Assembly (NCBI GenBank): GCA_022824865.1
Contig: JAJDZD010000006.1
Span: forward strand, 1-64,000
Source of the DNA: Chloroflexota bacterium
GTDB lineage: Bacteria; Chloroflexota; UBA11872
Direction: 5' to 3'
Length of the DNA: 64,000 nt
This document shows positions 1-9,255 of the stretch, piece by piece. The notes beneath the pieces are model-generated. The model did no database searches and had not been told where the DNA came from. It worked only from the letters and a program-made list of their open reading frames with translations. The stretch's first letter is position 1. Every line of letters begins with the position of its first letter. The position numbers and the translations under genes are program-made.

Positions 1-35
1 GCGGGGTGCCCAGCCAAATTTTGGGCGGATTTTTT

Positions 36-50
36 GGGGGGGGGGGGGGG
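36..50. repeat. Homopolymeric G15 tract inside a strongly G-skewed zone (about 1-900)
   Basis: Sequence reads TTTTT-G15-TGGGG; the + strand stays purine/G-rich to about 870. Confidence 0.9.
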
Positions 51-165
51 TGGGGCACGGGGAGAGGGCCGCGGGCAGAGGAGTGAGTGGGGGAGTAGGA
101 GGTTGGGAGCATTTGGTCAGGCTGGGTGGCCAGGGGTGGCCTGGGTGCGCCGGGATTGCGCATGG

Positions 166-734
166 TGCTGGGTCCCCGTCTGCACGGGGATGACGGGTGG
201 AGGAAGGGGCGAGGGCGGAGGGCAGAGAGGTGAGATCGGAAGGGGACGGGCAGCGATGGGGAAAGGTTCAGGAGGAAGACGAGCAGGTTGGCGAGGAGTG
301 GGGGGAGCGGGAACGCGGCGGAGGCGAGGGGCATTCGGGGTGGGGCGGTATGTCTTACTCAGATAGAGTACGGCGTGGTAGAGTGGAAGTCAAGGGGAAG
401 AAGGGGAGAGGGTAGAGGGCAGAGGAGTGAGACGGAGGGGGAGTAGGTGGTTGGGAGCGTTTGGTTTGGGTGGGTTGCCAGGGATGCGGGGACTCGGAGG
501 CATCAAGGGCTTGCGGTGCTGGGAGCCAGGGGTGGCCTGGGTGCGCTGGGGTAGCGGGTTGCTGCTGGGTCCCGGCCGGGGACGCCGGGATGACGGGGCG
601 GGGGGATTCGGAGGCATAGAGCGGCTGGGGTGCTGGGAGCCAGGGGTGGTTAGGGAGTGCGGGCTAGCTGGTTGCTGCTGGGTTCCCCGTTCGACAGGCT
701 CAGGGCAGGCTCCCCGCGGACGCCGGGATGACGT
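166..734. repeat. Three diverged copies of a palindromic repeat; on the minus strand approximately CGTCATCCC(C/G)G...(C/G)GGGACCCAGCA
   Basis: Copies at about 166-197, 563-598 and 675-734, each preceded by a related GGGAGCCAGGGGTGG(CCTGGGTGCGC) arm. The third copy carries TTCGACAGGCTCAGGGCAGGCTCCCCG in its loop. Confidence 0.7.
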
Positions 735-1118
735 CGGGGGAGGGGCGGGGGCGCGGGAGGATTGGGCGGGTTCGGAACAGGCGATGGACGCGGACGGTCA
801 GGCGATCAAGGGGTTGGGGTGCTGGCTGGAGGACGGGTTTGGGGTGGTGCGGGCGAGGGGGAGCGGCGGTTGATTCCGTTTGGGATCGCGATGGAATAGG
901 GGCGCGTTTGAACAGAGCGTGAGACGGCAGTGGGCATTTGAGAGAGGGTGCGAGATGCGGAAATCGCGGATTACGTCCTCCTCCGGTTGCGCACAGCCTC
1001 TCAGCAGGAGTGGTCCGCGATAGACTGATATTGGTTCGCGGCCACAGAGAAGTACGTGCATGTATCGCCGAACAGGACTGGCTGCAACCCGGCGGCAGCG
1101 AAGACTGGGCCAGCTACA

Positions 1119-3194
1119 ATGAGCCCTGATGAGTTCCGGGGATTCGACAGCGACCAACTAGAGTTGCCTGCTGACCTGAAACAATTCCATCTCGCACTAG
1201 CTCCTGGTGCTGCAACTGCGCGCCCGATTTCACTTTGCCGAACTCAGCCACCTTCAGTGCCCGCCACATCAGCTAGGAGGCCCGCGCCATACGCAGAGTC
1301 AGCCGATAGGTCCGTCGGCCCACCTAAAGATCCCACACCCCGACCAGTCCTCAAATGGGCCGGCGGAAAGACCCAGTTGCTACCCCATCTCGTCCGCCAC
1401 GTTCCCGAACGCTTCAGCCAATATATCGAGCCGTTCTTCGGTGGAGGCGCTTTATTCTTTGCGTTGCGCCCAGTCAACTCGATCATTTCAGACTCCAACC
1501 CAGAATTGATCAACCTTTATCGCCAGATTGCAGACGACTTGGAAGGCGTTATAGAAGCCTTGACGCCATTTGAGAACGACGAGAATCAGTTTTATGAAGT
1601 AAGAGCGCTTCACTATCCAGACCTCGACCCAGTTACAGCCGCGGCCCGAACGATATATCTGAACCGAACCTGCTTCAATGGTCTTTACCGCCTCAACAGG
1701 AAAGGCGAGTTCAATGTTCCATTCGGCAAATACGAGAATCCTAGAATCTGTAATCCCGCCGCACTACGCGCTGCTAGCAATGCCCTGAAGTCGGCAACGA
1801 TACTTGAAGGTGACTACCGAGACGTCCTTCGCAAGCATGCACAACCGGGTGATTTCATCTATCTAGACCCACCGTACCTTCCAACCGCTCAATTCTCCGA
1901 CTTTCAACGATACACTGCATCGCAATTCCACGAAGAAGACCATTACGAACTTGCTGACGAAGTGAAGCGTCTTATTGATCTATCCTGCCACGTGATATTG
2001 ACAAATTCCAATCACCCTCTCGTATATGACCTCTACGAAGATTGCGCAATACAAGCAGTGAGCACCAAGCGCAACATCAATAGTCGCGGCGATCGCAGGA
2101 TTGGAACCGATGTCATTCTTACCAACAACACGCCCGCAGTTCCTGATATAAGCGCATCCCACACAGCCTTCAAGGAGCAAGTAGAGAGGTTTCCGTCCAC
2201 ACGATATATGGGCTCGAAAGAAAAACTCATACACCACATTTGGAACGCAGTGCGCGAGCATGACTTTCACAACGTACTAGATCTTTTCTCTGGTACAGGC
2301 GTGGTTTCATACATGTTCAAGGCCGCCGGAAAGCAAGTATTGTGTAACGATCATATGACAATGTGTGAGGCTGCCGCGGTTGCAATGATTGAGAATAATA
2401 CTACTTGCTTAGAAAACTCCGAAATAGATGAATTGCTGCAGCCGTGTGACGAAGGAGACGACTTTGTACAGTCCACGTTTCCAAACCTTTACTTCAGCGA
2501 AGAAGACAATAAGACCATAGACTCGATCCGTGCCAACATTGCGAGGCTTGGAGACCGCTACAAACGCGCGATCGCGTTATCTGCACTTGTTAGGGCGTGT
2601 GTGAAGAAGCGTCCGCGCGGGGTTTTTACTTTTGTCGGAAACAGATACGATGATGGGCGCAAAGATCTTGTGTTGTCCATAGAGGACCACTTTCGTATTG
2701 CAGCCGACTTGATAAACTCAGCGGTCTTTGACAACGGTCAAAATAATCAGGCTTGGTGTGGAGATGCGATGACCGTGAGTGGTACACCCGACTTGGTTTA
2801 CATTGACCCTCCCTACTTCAGTCCGCTATCAGACAATGAATACGTGCGCAGGTATCACTTCGTTGAAGGTATATCTCGCGATTGGCAGGGCGTCGAGATT
2901 CAGTGGCATACTAAGACCCGCAAATTCAGGGGTTACCCGACGCCTTTCTCATCTTATGAAGGTGCCAGAAGTGCGTTCGAAGATCTATTTCGACGCTTTA
3001 GAAACAGCATTCTGGTGGTCTCATATTCGTCAAATGCACTTCCGCAGCAAGAGGAGATAGCGGCCTTGATGGCAAGGTATAAGCATCAGGTGCGCGTGGT
3101 GTCAATGGACCATCGGTACTCATTTGGAAATCAGGCACACAAGATTGATGACAATAAGAATCGTGCTAAGGAATATCTCTTTATAGGGTCATAG
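1119..3194 (+). CDS. Fused two-domain D12-class (Dam/DpnM-like) N6-adenine DNA methyltransferase
   Basis: Domain 1: VLKWAGGKTQLL, EPFFGGGALFF, FNVPFGKY, YLDPPY. Domain 2: RYMGSKEKLI, LDLFSGTGVVSY, YIDPPYFSPLSDNEYVRRYHFVEG. The ORF is open from 1056; the ATG at 1119 (MSPDEFRG) is a plausible start. Confidence 0.93.
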   Translation: MSPDEFRGFDSDQLELPADLKQFHLALAPGAATARPISLCRTQPPSVPATSARRPAPYAESADRSVGPPKDPTPRPVLKWAGGKTQLLPHLVRHVPERFSQYIEPFFGGGALFFALRPVNSIISDSNPELINLYRQIADDLEGVIEALTPFENDENQFYEVRALHYPDLDPVTAAARTIYLNRTCFNGLYRLNRKGEFNVPFGKYENPRICNPAALRAASNALKSATILEGDYRDVLRKHAQPGDFIYLDPPYLPTAQFSDFQRYTASQFHEEDHYELADEVKRLIDLSCHVILTNSNHPLVYDLYEDCAIQAVSTKRNINSRGDRRIGTDVILTNNTPAVPDISASHTAFKEQVERFPSTRYMGSKEKLIHHIWNAVREHDFHNVLDLFSGTGVVSYMFKAAGKQVLCNDHMTMCEAAAVAMIENNTTCLENSEIDELLQPCDEGDDFVQSTFPNLYFSEEDNKTIDSIRANIARLGDRYKRAIALSALVRACVKKRPRGVFTFVGNRYDDGRKDLVLSIEDHFRIAADLINSAVFDNGQNNQAWCGDAMTVSGTPDLVYIDPPYFSPLSDNEYVRRYHFVEGISRDWQGVEIQWHTKTRKFRGYPTPFSSYEGARSAFEDLFRRFRNSILVVSYSSNALPQQEEIAALMARYKHQVRVVSMDHRYSFGNQAHKIDDNKNRAKEYLFIGS

Positions 3195-3202
3195 GTGACA
3201 TC

Positions 3203-4987
3203 ATGTGGCACATTGGAAATACGACTGTTAGGACTCCCTACCGGCTTCGAGGAGCGTTGATTGCACTGAGCAACTCATCGCTGCACGGAAATCTACTGGG
3301 ACCGGACAATGAACGCGCATTTGCAGACTTGCTTCATGACCAGGGTGTGTTACACGCATCTCGACGAGTTTCTTCGCCTAGCACAGATCGATCGGACCTA
3401 GGACGAAAATGGCGCGTCGCTCTTGCGCAGCTTGGCTTCGTCACGTACCACTTCACTAGACGACACCGATACGGTGTGGACAATAAACTCCGGCCATTCG
3501 TGGAAGGGATCGATGGTTTAACCGGCCAACCTTACGAGATCACGCCTGTCGGACGATTACTGATTGAAGCAGAGGAGACAATCTCTCAACAAGAGACCTT
3601 CCTGAGAGTACTAGCTGCGTACCGCATTCCCTCGCCTCTGGAGACTCGCTATCGGCACTGCCAGTTTTCGCCTTTACTGTTTATATTGCATATCCTGGGA
3701 CGGCTAGAAGAATGTGAGATGCACCCGGTGATTTCGTTCGAGGAAATGGCTCTTGTTGTGCAGCGGAGCACGGCTGAAGAAGGCGCTGAATCAGCCGTTG
3801 CAAGCATTCGAGACTTGCGAACATCTCGCCAAGACTCGGGCATCTCTGCGCGACAGTTCTTCAGTCAGGCCTACACCGAGGCAGTGTTGTCCGATAGTCC
3901 GACACTCGATCCTGAGGGCATTAGGAGACGATCCACGACTTGGGACGATTACGCTGACCTTAATATCCGCTATTTGAAAGCCACTGGTCTCTTTAGTAGC
4001 AAGGGTCGTGGCATCACGGTGTCGTCGGATCGAAGTCACATAGTCGAGCATCTCAAAGATGAGGCTGACGTCGTCCTGGATGATGATGCATACGTGCGGC
4101 GGTTGTGGCAAGGTGCGGCACTACCGACGGATGACCGGCCGACGGCAATTGTCGTCTCGCGGCATCTTGAGCAGTTGATTCGCGAAAAGGGTTCAGAGCC
4201 TGAAGTAGTTGACTTTGAAACATTGGACGATCAGCATTTGCAGTTCGCTCGACACCGGCTTGAAGCTAAACTTCAACGCATCAATGAAGGCGACTTTGCT
4301 ACTGAGCAAGTGAATCAAGTACCGGAGATAGTTGGCCTAATGGACGCGATCCTAGCTCGAGGTCGAAAGACCCTCGAGGATGGCAGCCTAATAGTGATTC
4401 CTAAGGGAGAAACTGCGGTTTATATGGAATGGACCATTTGGCGCGCCTTCTTAGCTATCGATTCGCTAGCAAACGAGCCTTGGAAGGCTCGGCGTTTCGA
4501 CGTTGACCAAGACCTATTGCCAGTTGGGCATGCCCCCGGGGGCGGCCCAGACATGAGTTTTGTATTCGAGGATGCTGTCGTGGTCGTAGAGGTGACACTC
4601 ACGTCATCATCGAGACAAGAGGCAGCAGAGAGTGAGCCTGTTCGTCGACACGTGGCCAAATATGCACAGGAAAACACGACTCAAAAGGAGGTGTACGGAC
4701 TATTTATTGCACCAAGAGTTGATACGAATACGGCTCACACGTTTCGAAGCGGCGATTGGTACGCACCGGATGACTCCAAGATCAATGTGCACATCGTTCC
4801 TATGGAGCTGAGAGACTTTCGAGACTTTTTCCAGGCGATTCTCTTGAATCCGCCTGAGTCCGCTCGTCTATTACGTGATCTTCTCATGCAGTGTCGAATG
4901 GAGGCGAATCAGGACGCCCCTCAGTGGAAGAGGAAGATATCAGAGCTTACACGGCGCGCTAGTGCTAGAGTTATCGAGTCTAAGTGA
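3203..4987 (+). CDS. Type IIS restriction endonuclease, BstNBI/AlwI/MlyI/PleI family
   Basis: Starts 8 bp after the methyltransferase. WTIWRAFLAI...LLPVGHAPGGGPDMSFVFEDAVVVVEVTL...ESEPVRRHVAKY...YGLFIAPRVDTNT matches the catalytic region of N.BstNBI-type enzymes as I remember it. Confidence 0.88.
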   Translation: MWHIGNTTVRTPYRLRGALIALSNSSLHGNLLGPDNERAFADLLHDQGVLHASRRVSSPSTDRSDLGRKWRVALAQLGFVTYHFTRRHRYGVDNKLRPFVEGIDGLTGQPYEITPVGRLLIEAEETISQQETFLRVLAAYRIPSPLETRYRHCQFSPLLFILHILGRLEECEMHPVISFEEMALVVQRSTAEEGAESAVASIRDLRTSRQDSGISARQFFSQAYTEAVLSDSPTLDPEGIRRRSTTWDDYADLNIRYLKATGLFSSKGRGITVSSDRSHIVEHLKDEADVVLDDDAYVRRLWQGAALPTDDRPTAIVVSRHLEQLIREKGSEPEVVDFETLDDQHLQFARHRLEAKLQRINEGDFATEQVNQVPEIVGLMDAILARGRKTLEDGSLIVIPKGETAVYMEWTIWRAFLAIDSLANEPWKARRFDVDQDLLPVGHAPGGGPDMSFVFEDAVVVVEVTLTSSSRQEAAESEPVRRHVAKYAQENTTQKEVYGLFIAPRVDTNTAHTFRSGDWYAPDDSKINVHIVPMELRDFRDFFQAILLNPPESARLLRDLLMQCRMEANQDAPQWKRKISELTRRASARVIESK

Positions 4988-5100
4988 TCTAAACCTTATC
5001 TAGCCAATGCAACTCATCCAACTAGCGGAAGTGATTCTGGAATACTGCGTCCACCAATCAGCTTTTCGAGCCAATTCATTCGGGAAGTCTCAGATTATCG

Positions 5101-6831
5101 CTAGAGGTCGATGTCTTTGGCCCAAACGAGATGGGCGTTTTTCGCGAGCTTCTTTTGGCGATCTGAAATCTGGACCAAGCCCCACTCATCAAAAGAACAG
5201 AGGGAATTTGTCAGTTCCAACGCCTGTCTCTTGTAAAAGTTCTTCTTGGCCTCAAAAGGCAGGTCTCTGGCCCCGCGATTGGCTCTATCATTGAAAAGGG
5301 CTTGATTCCCTAGCCTGTTCAAAGCGGGCTCGATAGACCGACCGAGATGTTCCATTTGGTCTAGTCCGTTAGGCACGCTTTCACCCAGGTCCTCGATCCA
5401 TTGCCTCACATTCTTGGTTAGACGTCTGCCGTTGATAAGCTTGCTTACTACAGACTTCGGCAGTATATGCTCGACGTGAACCTCAATTGGCTGGACGCCA
5501 GAACCAGGACGACTGATGGGATCGAGTCTGCGAAGGAGATGACGTGCAGTTCTCGGTGACTTTACGACCGCGTTCTCGAGTCGAAGTCGAAACTCCTTGT
5601 CCGGTACCATGCACTGTCGGATCTCATCGAACGCTTGTCTGGCTCTCCCTTCTCGAACGAGAATAGCCCAACGCGGCCAGTCCTTTTCGTACGCATTCGC
5701 CTGTTGAGGTCCGACGGTCACGTTCCGTATCTGCAATGACAGCACTAAGTTGACCGCATTGGGAAATGAAGCCGGCAAAAACCTATGAATCATCATCAGG
5801 AAACTGTGCGACTGAACATTCAGGAAATTGAGGTCGCGCAAGTCTTCGGTTAGCGATGACTTGTCCGATGGCGCAACGACAGCAAGGTAACTGTCGCAAC
5901 AATTCTCTAGTTCATTTGCAAAGTCGTTGAGTCGTTCTGGCTGTGAAAGTCTCGTCGCTATGCGATCGAGAGTACGCTTGGAGGTGTAACCTTCCTTCGA
6001 ACACCAGACGGCGTGGAGATAGTCGTCCATTGCGTCAATCGCTTGACCGGAGCGTTCGAGCTTGACTGCTGCGGTATTCCATTTGGCTATCAGCTCTCTA
6101 GACAAACGCGGATCTTCTCGAGCCACGGTGGCTAAGCGAGCCTTTAGTGCCTCCGATGGTGAGGGACGTAATCCGCGCGTGTTGCTTGTATCGAAGACAA
6201 GATAACCTTCTCCCTCGCTACCTACTTGGAGGGGGAGAATGTAGACTCTCGACTGAATGTACTCGCATAGATTGCGCAAGTTTTCTTGAGGGTTAGGAAC
6301 GTTGAGGTACTGCTCGACGTGGTTGTTGATTCTCTTCATCGCGCGTGACAATAAGTCGTCGTGAAATACAGCGGGCTGTGTTGATCCATCTTCCTTGACC
6401 AACTTCATATATATTTCGTTATCAGGATCTTGCAGTGTTACTACTAGAGGCCCGACTGGATTCCCATCGTTATCGACACGGGTTATGAGTCGTTGTATAC
6501 CGTCGGCTCTCGTTGAGAGATCTGTGAATTGTCGGCAACGGTCTCTCAGTACAGCTAAGAGTATAGATAGGGTTGTGATCCGTTGCTGTCCGTCGATTAC
6601 AGAGACGCGCGAAATCTCATCCAGGCTTACTAGGAGAAGTGTGCCAAGGAAATACGAATCTCGGTTAGCCTCATATGCGGCTAGTATGTCTAACCACAAT
6701 TGGTCGACCTGGAGATTCCCCCACTTGAATCGTCTCTGGGGAGGATGAATCTCGAACAATAGGCCATTCGTATCGGAAAACAGGCTGATGGCATTTATGG
6801 ATTTGTCGCTAATCTTGACAAGTGTTTGCAC
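5101..6831 (-). CDS. DUF262 + DUF1524 (GmrSD-like, Type IV restriction/HNH-type) protein
   Basis: N-terminal FEIHPPQRRFKW...VSVIDGQQRITTLSILL (DUF262, DGQQR motif). C-terminal HVEHILPKSV...LGNQALFNDRANRGARDLPFEAKKNFYK (DUF1524, HxxP and N..N.. motifs). Confidence 0.88.
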   Translation of the reverse strand: MQTLVKISDKSINAISLFSDTNGLLFEIHPPQRRFKWGNLQVDQLWLDILAAYEANRDSYFLGTLLLVSLDEISRVSVIDGQQRITTLSILLAVLRDRCRQFTDLSTRADGIQRLITRVDNDGNPVGPLVVTLQDPDNEIYMKLVKEDGSTQPAVFHDDLLSRAMKRINNHVEQYLNVPNPQENLRNLCEYIQSRVYILPLQVGSEGEGYLVFDTSNTRGLRPSPSEALKARLATVAREDPRLSRELIAKWNTAAVKLERSGQAIDAMDDYLHAVWCSKEGYTSKRTLDRIATRLSQPERLNDFANELENCCDSYLAVVAPSDKSSLTEDLRDLNFLNVQSHSFLMMIHRFLPASFPNAVNLVLSLQIRNVTVGPQQANAYEKDWPRWAILVREGRARQAFDEIRQCMVPDKEFRLRLENAVVKSPRTARHLLRRLDPISRPGSGVQPIEVHVEHILPKSVVSKLINGRRLTKNVRQWIEDLGESVPNGLDQMEHLGRSIEPALNRLGNQALFNDRANRGARDLPFEAKKNFYKRQALELTNSLCSFDEWGLVQISDRQKKLAKNAHLVWAKDIDL

Positions 6832-7254
6832 GGGTCAGCGATCTAGCGATTCCATGCACGCATCTGTGCAGGGTGATCTTGTGTAGTTGAGTCTTGTTGA
6901 GTCGGAGCGAATCCGTGAGACAATTTGATCTCCCAAGAAGGCACAAGGTATGGGGAAGTTGGCTCAGGCAATCGATGCCTAGCCCCAGTAATTCCTGTCA
7001 CTATACACACTTCAGCGCATTTGCCGACCTCCGGCGGCACTTGGTTGGCGTAGGCAGACATTCGGCGGGAGGCGGATTCGACGCTATGGGCCAAGTTCTG
7101 AGGATCGAGATGGTCTCAGGCGACCGGTCTGCGTGAGATGGCCCTATTGACGTTCGGATGACGCTCGACTCGGCCCGTCGAGCACTCCGAGCGAGCAATT
7201 CACCGGCGCGTGGGGCTTACCATGGCGTAGTCCCATCGGGCGAGGGTTCTGTAG

Positions 7255-8415
7255 ATGTCTGCGCGCCGTGTCGTGGTGTGGGTTGGGGTGGCGGCGTTGG
7301 CGGCGGTTGGGGGTGCGGCGGTGGCGCGGCGGGGGGTGCCGGAAGGGCTTGTGGATTGGGGGTTGGCGGGACGGACGGCGCGGAGGCTGGCGGGGGAGCC
7401 GGTGGGGTGGCGGGCGGATGAGGAGCTGACGGCGCATTACGACTTGATCGTCAGAAAGAGTTTTGCGGCGGTCTCCGAGTACACGGGTGAGGCGATGGAG
7501 CTGGGGTCGGACGAGGTTCGGGTGCTGGGTCGGGCGGATTGGATCGATGCGAACCTAGTGAATTTCGAGCGGTTGCTGGCGCCGCTGGCGGTGGCGTATC
7601 AGCACACACGGAGGGGTTCGGGGGCGCTGGGGCGGGTGGCGGCGCACGGGACGCGCTTCACCGTGACGGGGCAGATTGCGTTGCTGCTGGGGTACTTGGG
7701 GCGGCGGGTGCTGGGTCAGTACGACATCCCGATCCTGGACGCTGAGGCGGAGTCGGCGGGGATCTATTTCGTTGAGCCGAATCTCGAGCGGGTGGCGGCG
7801 AAGGCAAGGGTGGACCTGGAAGCGCTGCGGGTGTGGGTGGCGCTGCATGAGTCGACGCACGCGTACCAGTTCCGCGTAGGCGATCCGCCGTGGTTGCGGG
7901 GGTATACGGCGGGGCTGATCCAGGATTACCTGGCGGAGGCGATCCGGGCGCTGGAGTCCGGGGAACGGCTGGGACAGCGGCTGCGGGATATGTGGCGGCG
8001 GTTCGACCGGGACGATCCGGCGGGCACGGGCCTGATGCGACTGGCGCTGACGGACGCGCAAGCCGAATCGCTGGGGCGGATCCAGGCGCTGATGACGGTG
8101 ATGGAGGGGTATAGCAATCATGTGATGCGGGCGACGGGTCGCGAGGTGATTCCGGGGTATGAGGTGCTGGAACGGCGGATGAAGGCGCGGGAGGAGGCAC
8201 GGGGGGCTTCTTCGCGGGTGTTGAACCGGTTGCTAGGGCTGGATTTGAAGCTGGAGCAGTACAAGGTTGGCGAGGCGTTTGTTGAGGCGGTGGTGGAGGC
8301 GCGGGGGCTTGGATTTATGAATGGCGTGTGGAAGGGGCCGGAGTTGTTGCCGACGCTGGAGGAGACGCGGGATGCGGAGGGGTGGATAGCTCGGGTTGAA
8401 GAGGATATTCCTTAG
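7255..8415 (+). CDS. Zinc-dependent metalloprotease, DUF2342 family (F420-biosynthesis-associated type)
   Basis: Zincin motif VALHESTHAYQFRVGDPPWLRGY; family-like N-terminus VDWGLAGRTARRLAG. Confidence 0.82.
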   Translation: MSARRVVVWVGVAALAAVGGAAVARRGVPEGLVDWGLAGRTARRLAGEPVGWRADEELTAHYDLIVRKSFAAVSEYTGEAMELGSDEVRVLGRADWIDANLVNFERLLAPLAVAYQHTRRGSGALGRVAAHGTRFTVTGQIALLLGYLGRRVLGQYDIPILDAEAESAGIYFVEPNLERVAAKARVDLEALRVWVALHESTHAYQFRVGDPPWLRGYTAGLIQDYLAEAIRALESGERLGQRLRDMWRRFDRDDPAGTGLMRLALTDAQAESLGRIQALMTVMEGYSNHVMRATGREVIPGYEVLERRMKAREEARGASSRVLNRLLGLDLKLEQYKVGEAFVEAVVEARGLGFMNGVWKGPELLPTLEETRDAEGWIARVEEDIP

Positions 8416-8461
8416 GGTTTGGTTGGTTGGGTGATTTACCCGACGTTGGTTGCTGAGGTGC

Positions 8462-8706
8462 GCAGCCACCCTCACCCTAACCCTCTCCCTCAAGGGCGAG
8501 GGGATAAGAGGAGGCGCTCGGCAGCGGACTGGGCTATCGCCCGGGCTTGGGTGGTAGGGGTGGCAGCCACCCTCACCCCAGCCCTCTCCCTCAAGGGCGA
8601 GGGAGGAAGAGGGAGATGCGGGGCGGTGGGTCGGGCTGTCGCCCAAGGTGGGGTGCTGGGGCTGGCAGCCACCCTCACCCCAGCCCTCTCCCTCAAGGGA
8701 GAGGGG
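8462..8706. repeat. Three tandem copies (period about 101-102 bp) of a repeat containing GCAGCCACCCTCACCCCAGCCCTCTCCCTCAAGGGCGAGGG
   Basis: Copies begin at 8462, 8563 and 8665. Each has the inverted repeat CCCTC(T)CCCTCAAGGG(C/A)GAGGG, and the spacers are also similar (GGGCTRTCGCCC...). Confidence 0.9.
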
Positions 8707-8794
8707 AAAGATCGGAGCCACGGGGTGGTGGGTGCGGCCTTTTGGGCGGAGTCGGGGGTAAGTTGGGAATCGGTGAACTGTAGACGGAGGCGCG

Positions 8795-9175
8795 GTGCGA
8801 GCGCCTGAACGGCGGCTCCGAAGGATCCCGCCGCGGCTGAGAGCGCTGGCGCGGGCGATGCGGGGGCGGCAGTCGGACGCGGAGACGGCCGTGTGGCGGC
8901 TTGTGCGGAGTCGAAACCTGGGCTTCAAGTTCCGCCGACAGCACCCGCTGGGGCGGTTCGTACTCGATTTCTACTGTCCGGAGTTGCGGCTGGCGATTGA
9001 AGTGGACGGACGTCAGCACTTTGAAGAGGAAGGACAGGCCCAGGATGCCGCCCGAACCGCAGTCTTGCGTCAGCAAGGGATTCGGGTCGTTCGCTTCACG
9101 AACCACGAGGTGGTGCAGGAGTTTGAAGCCGTAGCTGAAGCGATCTGGCTGGCCTGTAATCAGAAGCCAGCCTAG
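8795..9175 (+). CDS. DUF559 (Vsr-like, PD-(D/E)XK fold) endonuclease-domain protein
   Basis: SDAETAVWRLVRSRNLGFKFRRQHPLGRFVLDFYCPELRLAIEVDGRQH...GIRVVRFTNHEV is diagnostic of DUF559. Confidence 0.92.
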   Translation: MRAPERRLRRIPPRLRALARAMRGRQSDAETAVWRLVRSRNLGFKFRRQHPLGRFVLDFYCPELRLAIEVDGRQHFEEEGQAQDAARTAVLRQQGIRVVRFTNHEVVQEFEAVAEAIWLACNQKPA

Positions 9176-9255
9176 GTGTCCACGGTGTTTCCGAACACCT
9201 GGCCGCCATGTGTCCGGTCTGGACAGAGGAACAGGAAAGTGGAGAGGGCTGAGGT

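Noticed and set aside
34-873. ORFs of 63-148 aa in the G-rich repeat zone
   Set aside because: Gly/Arg/Glu-rich translations of repetitive DNA; no domain-like features.
6843-7198. Short ORFs on both strands between the DUF262 gene and 7255
   Set aside because: Overlapping, no motifs, no RBS; treated as intergenic or remnant DNA.
8462-8706. Three regularly spaced repeats considered as a mini-CRISPR array
   Set aside because: Only three imperfect copies, period about 101 bp, spacers are themselves similar, no cas genes nearby, and a related copy lies inside a distant gene.
8233-8928. 231-aa minus-strand ORF with repeated LEGEGWGEGG peptides
   Set aside because: The peptide repeat is simply the translated palindromic DNA repeat, not a gene.
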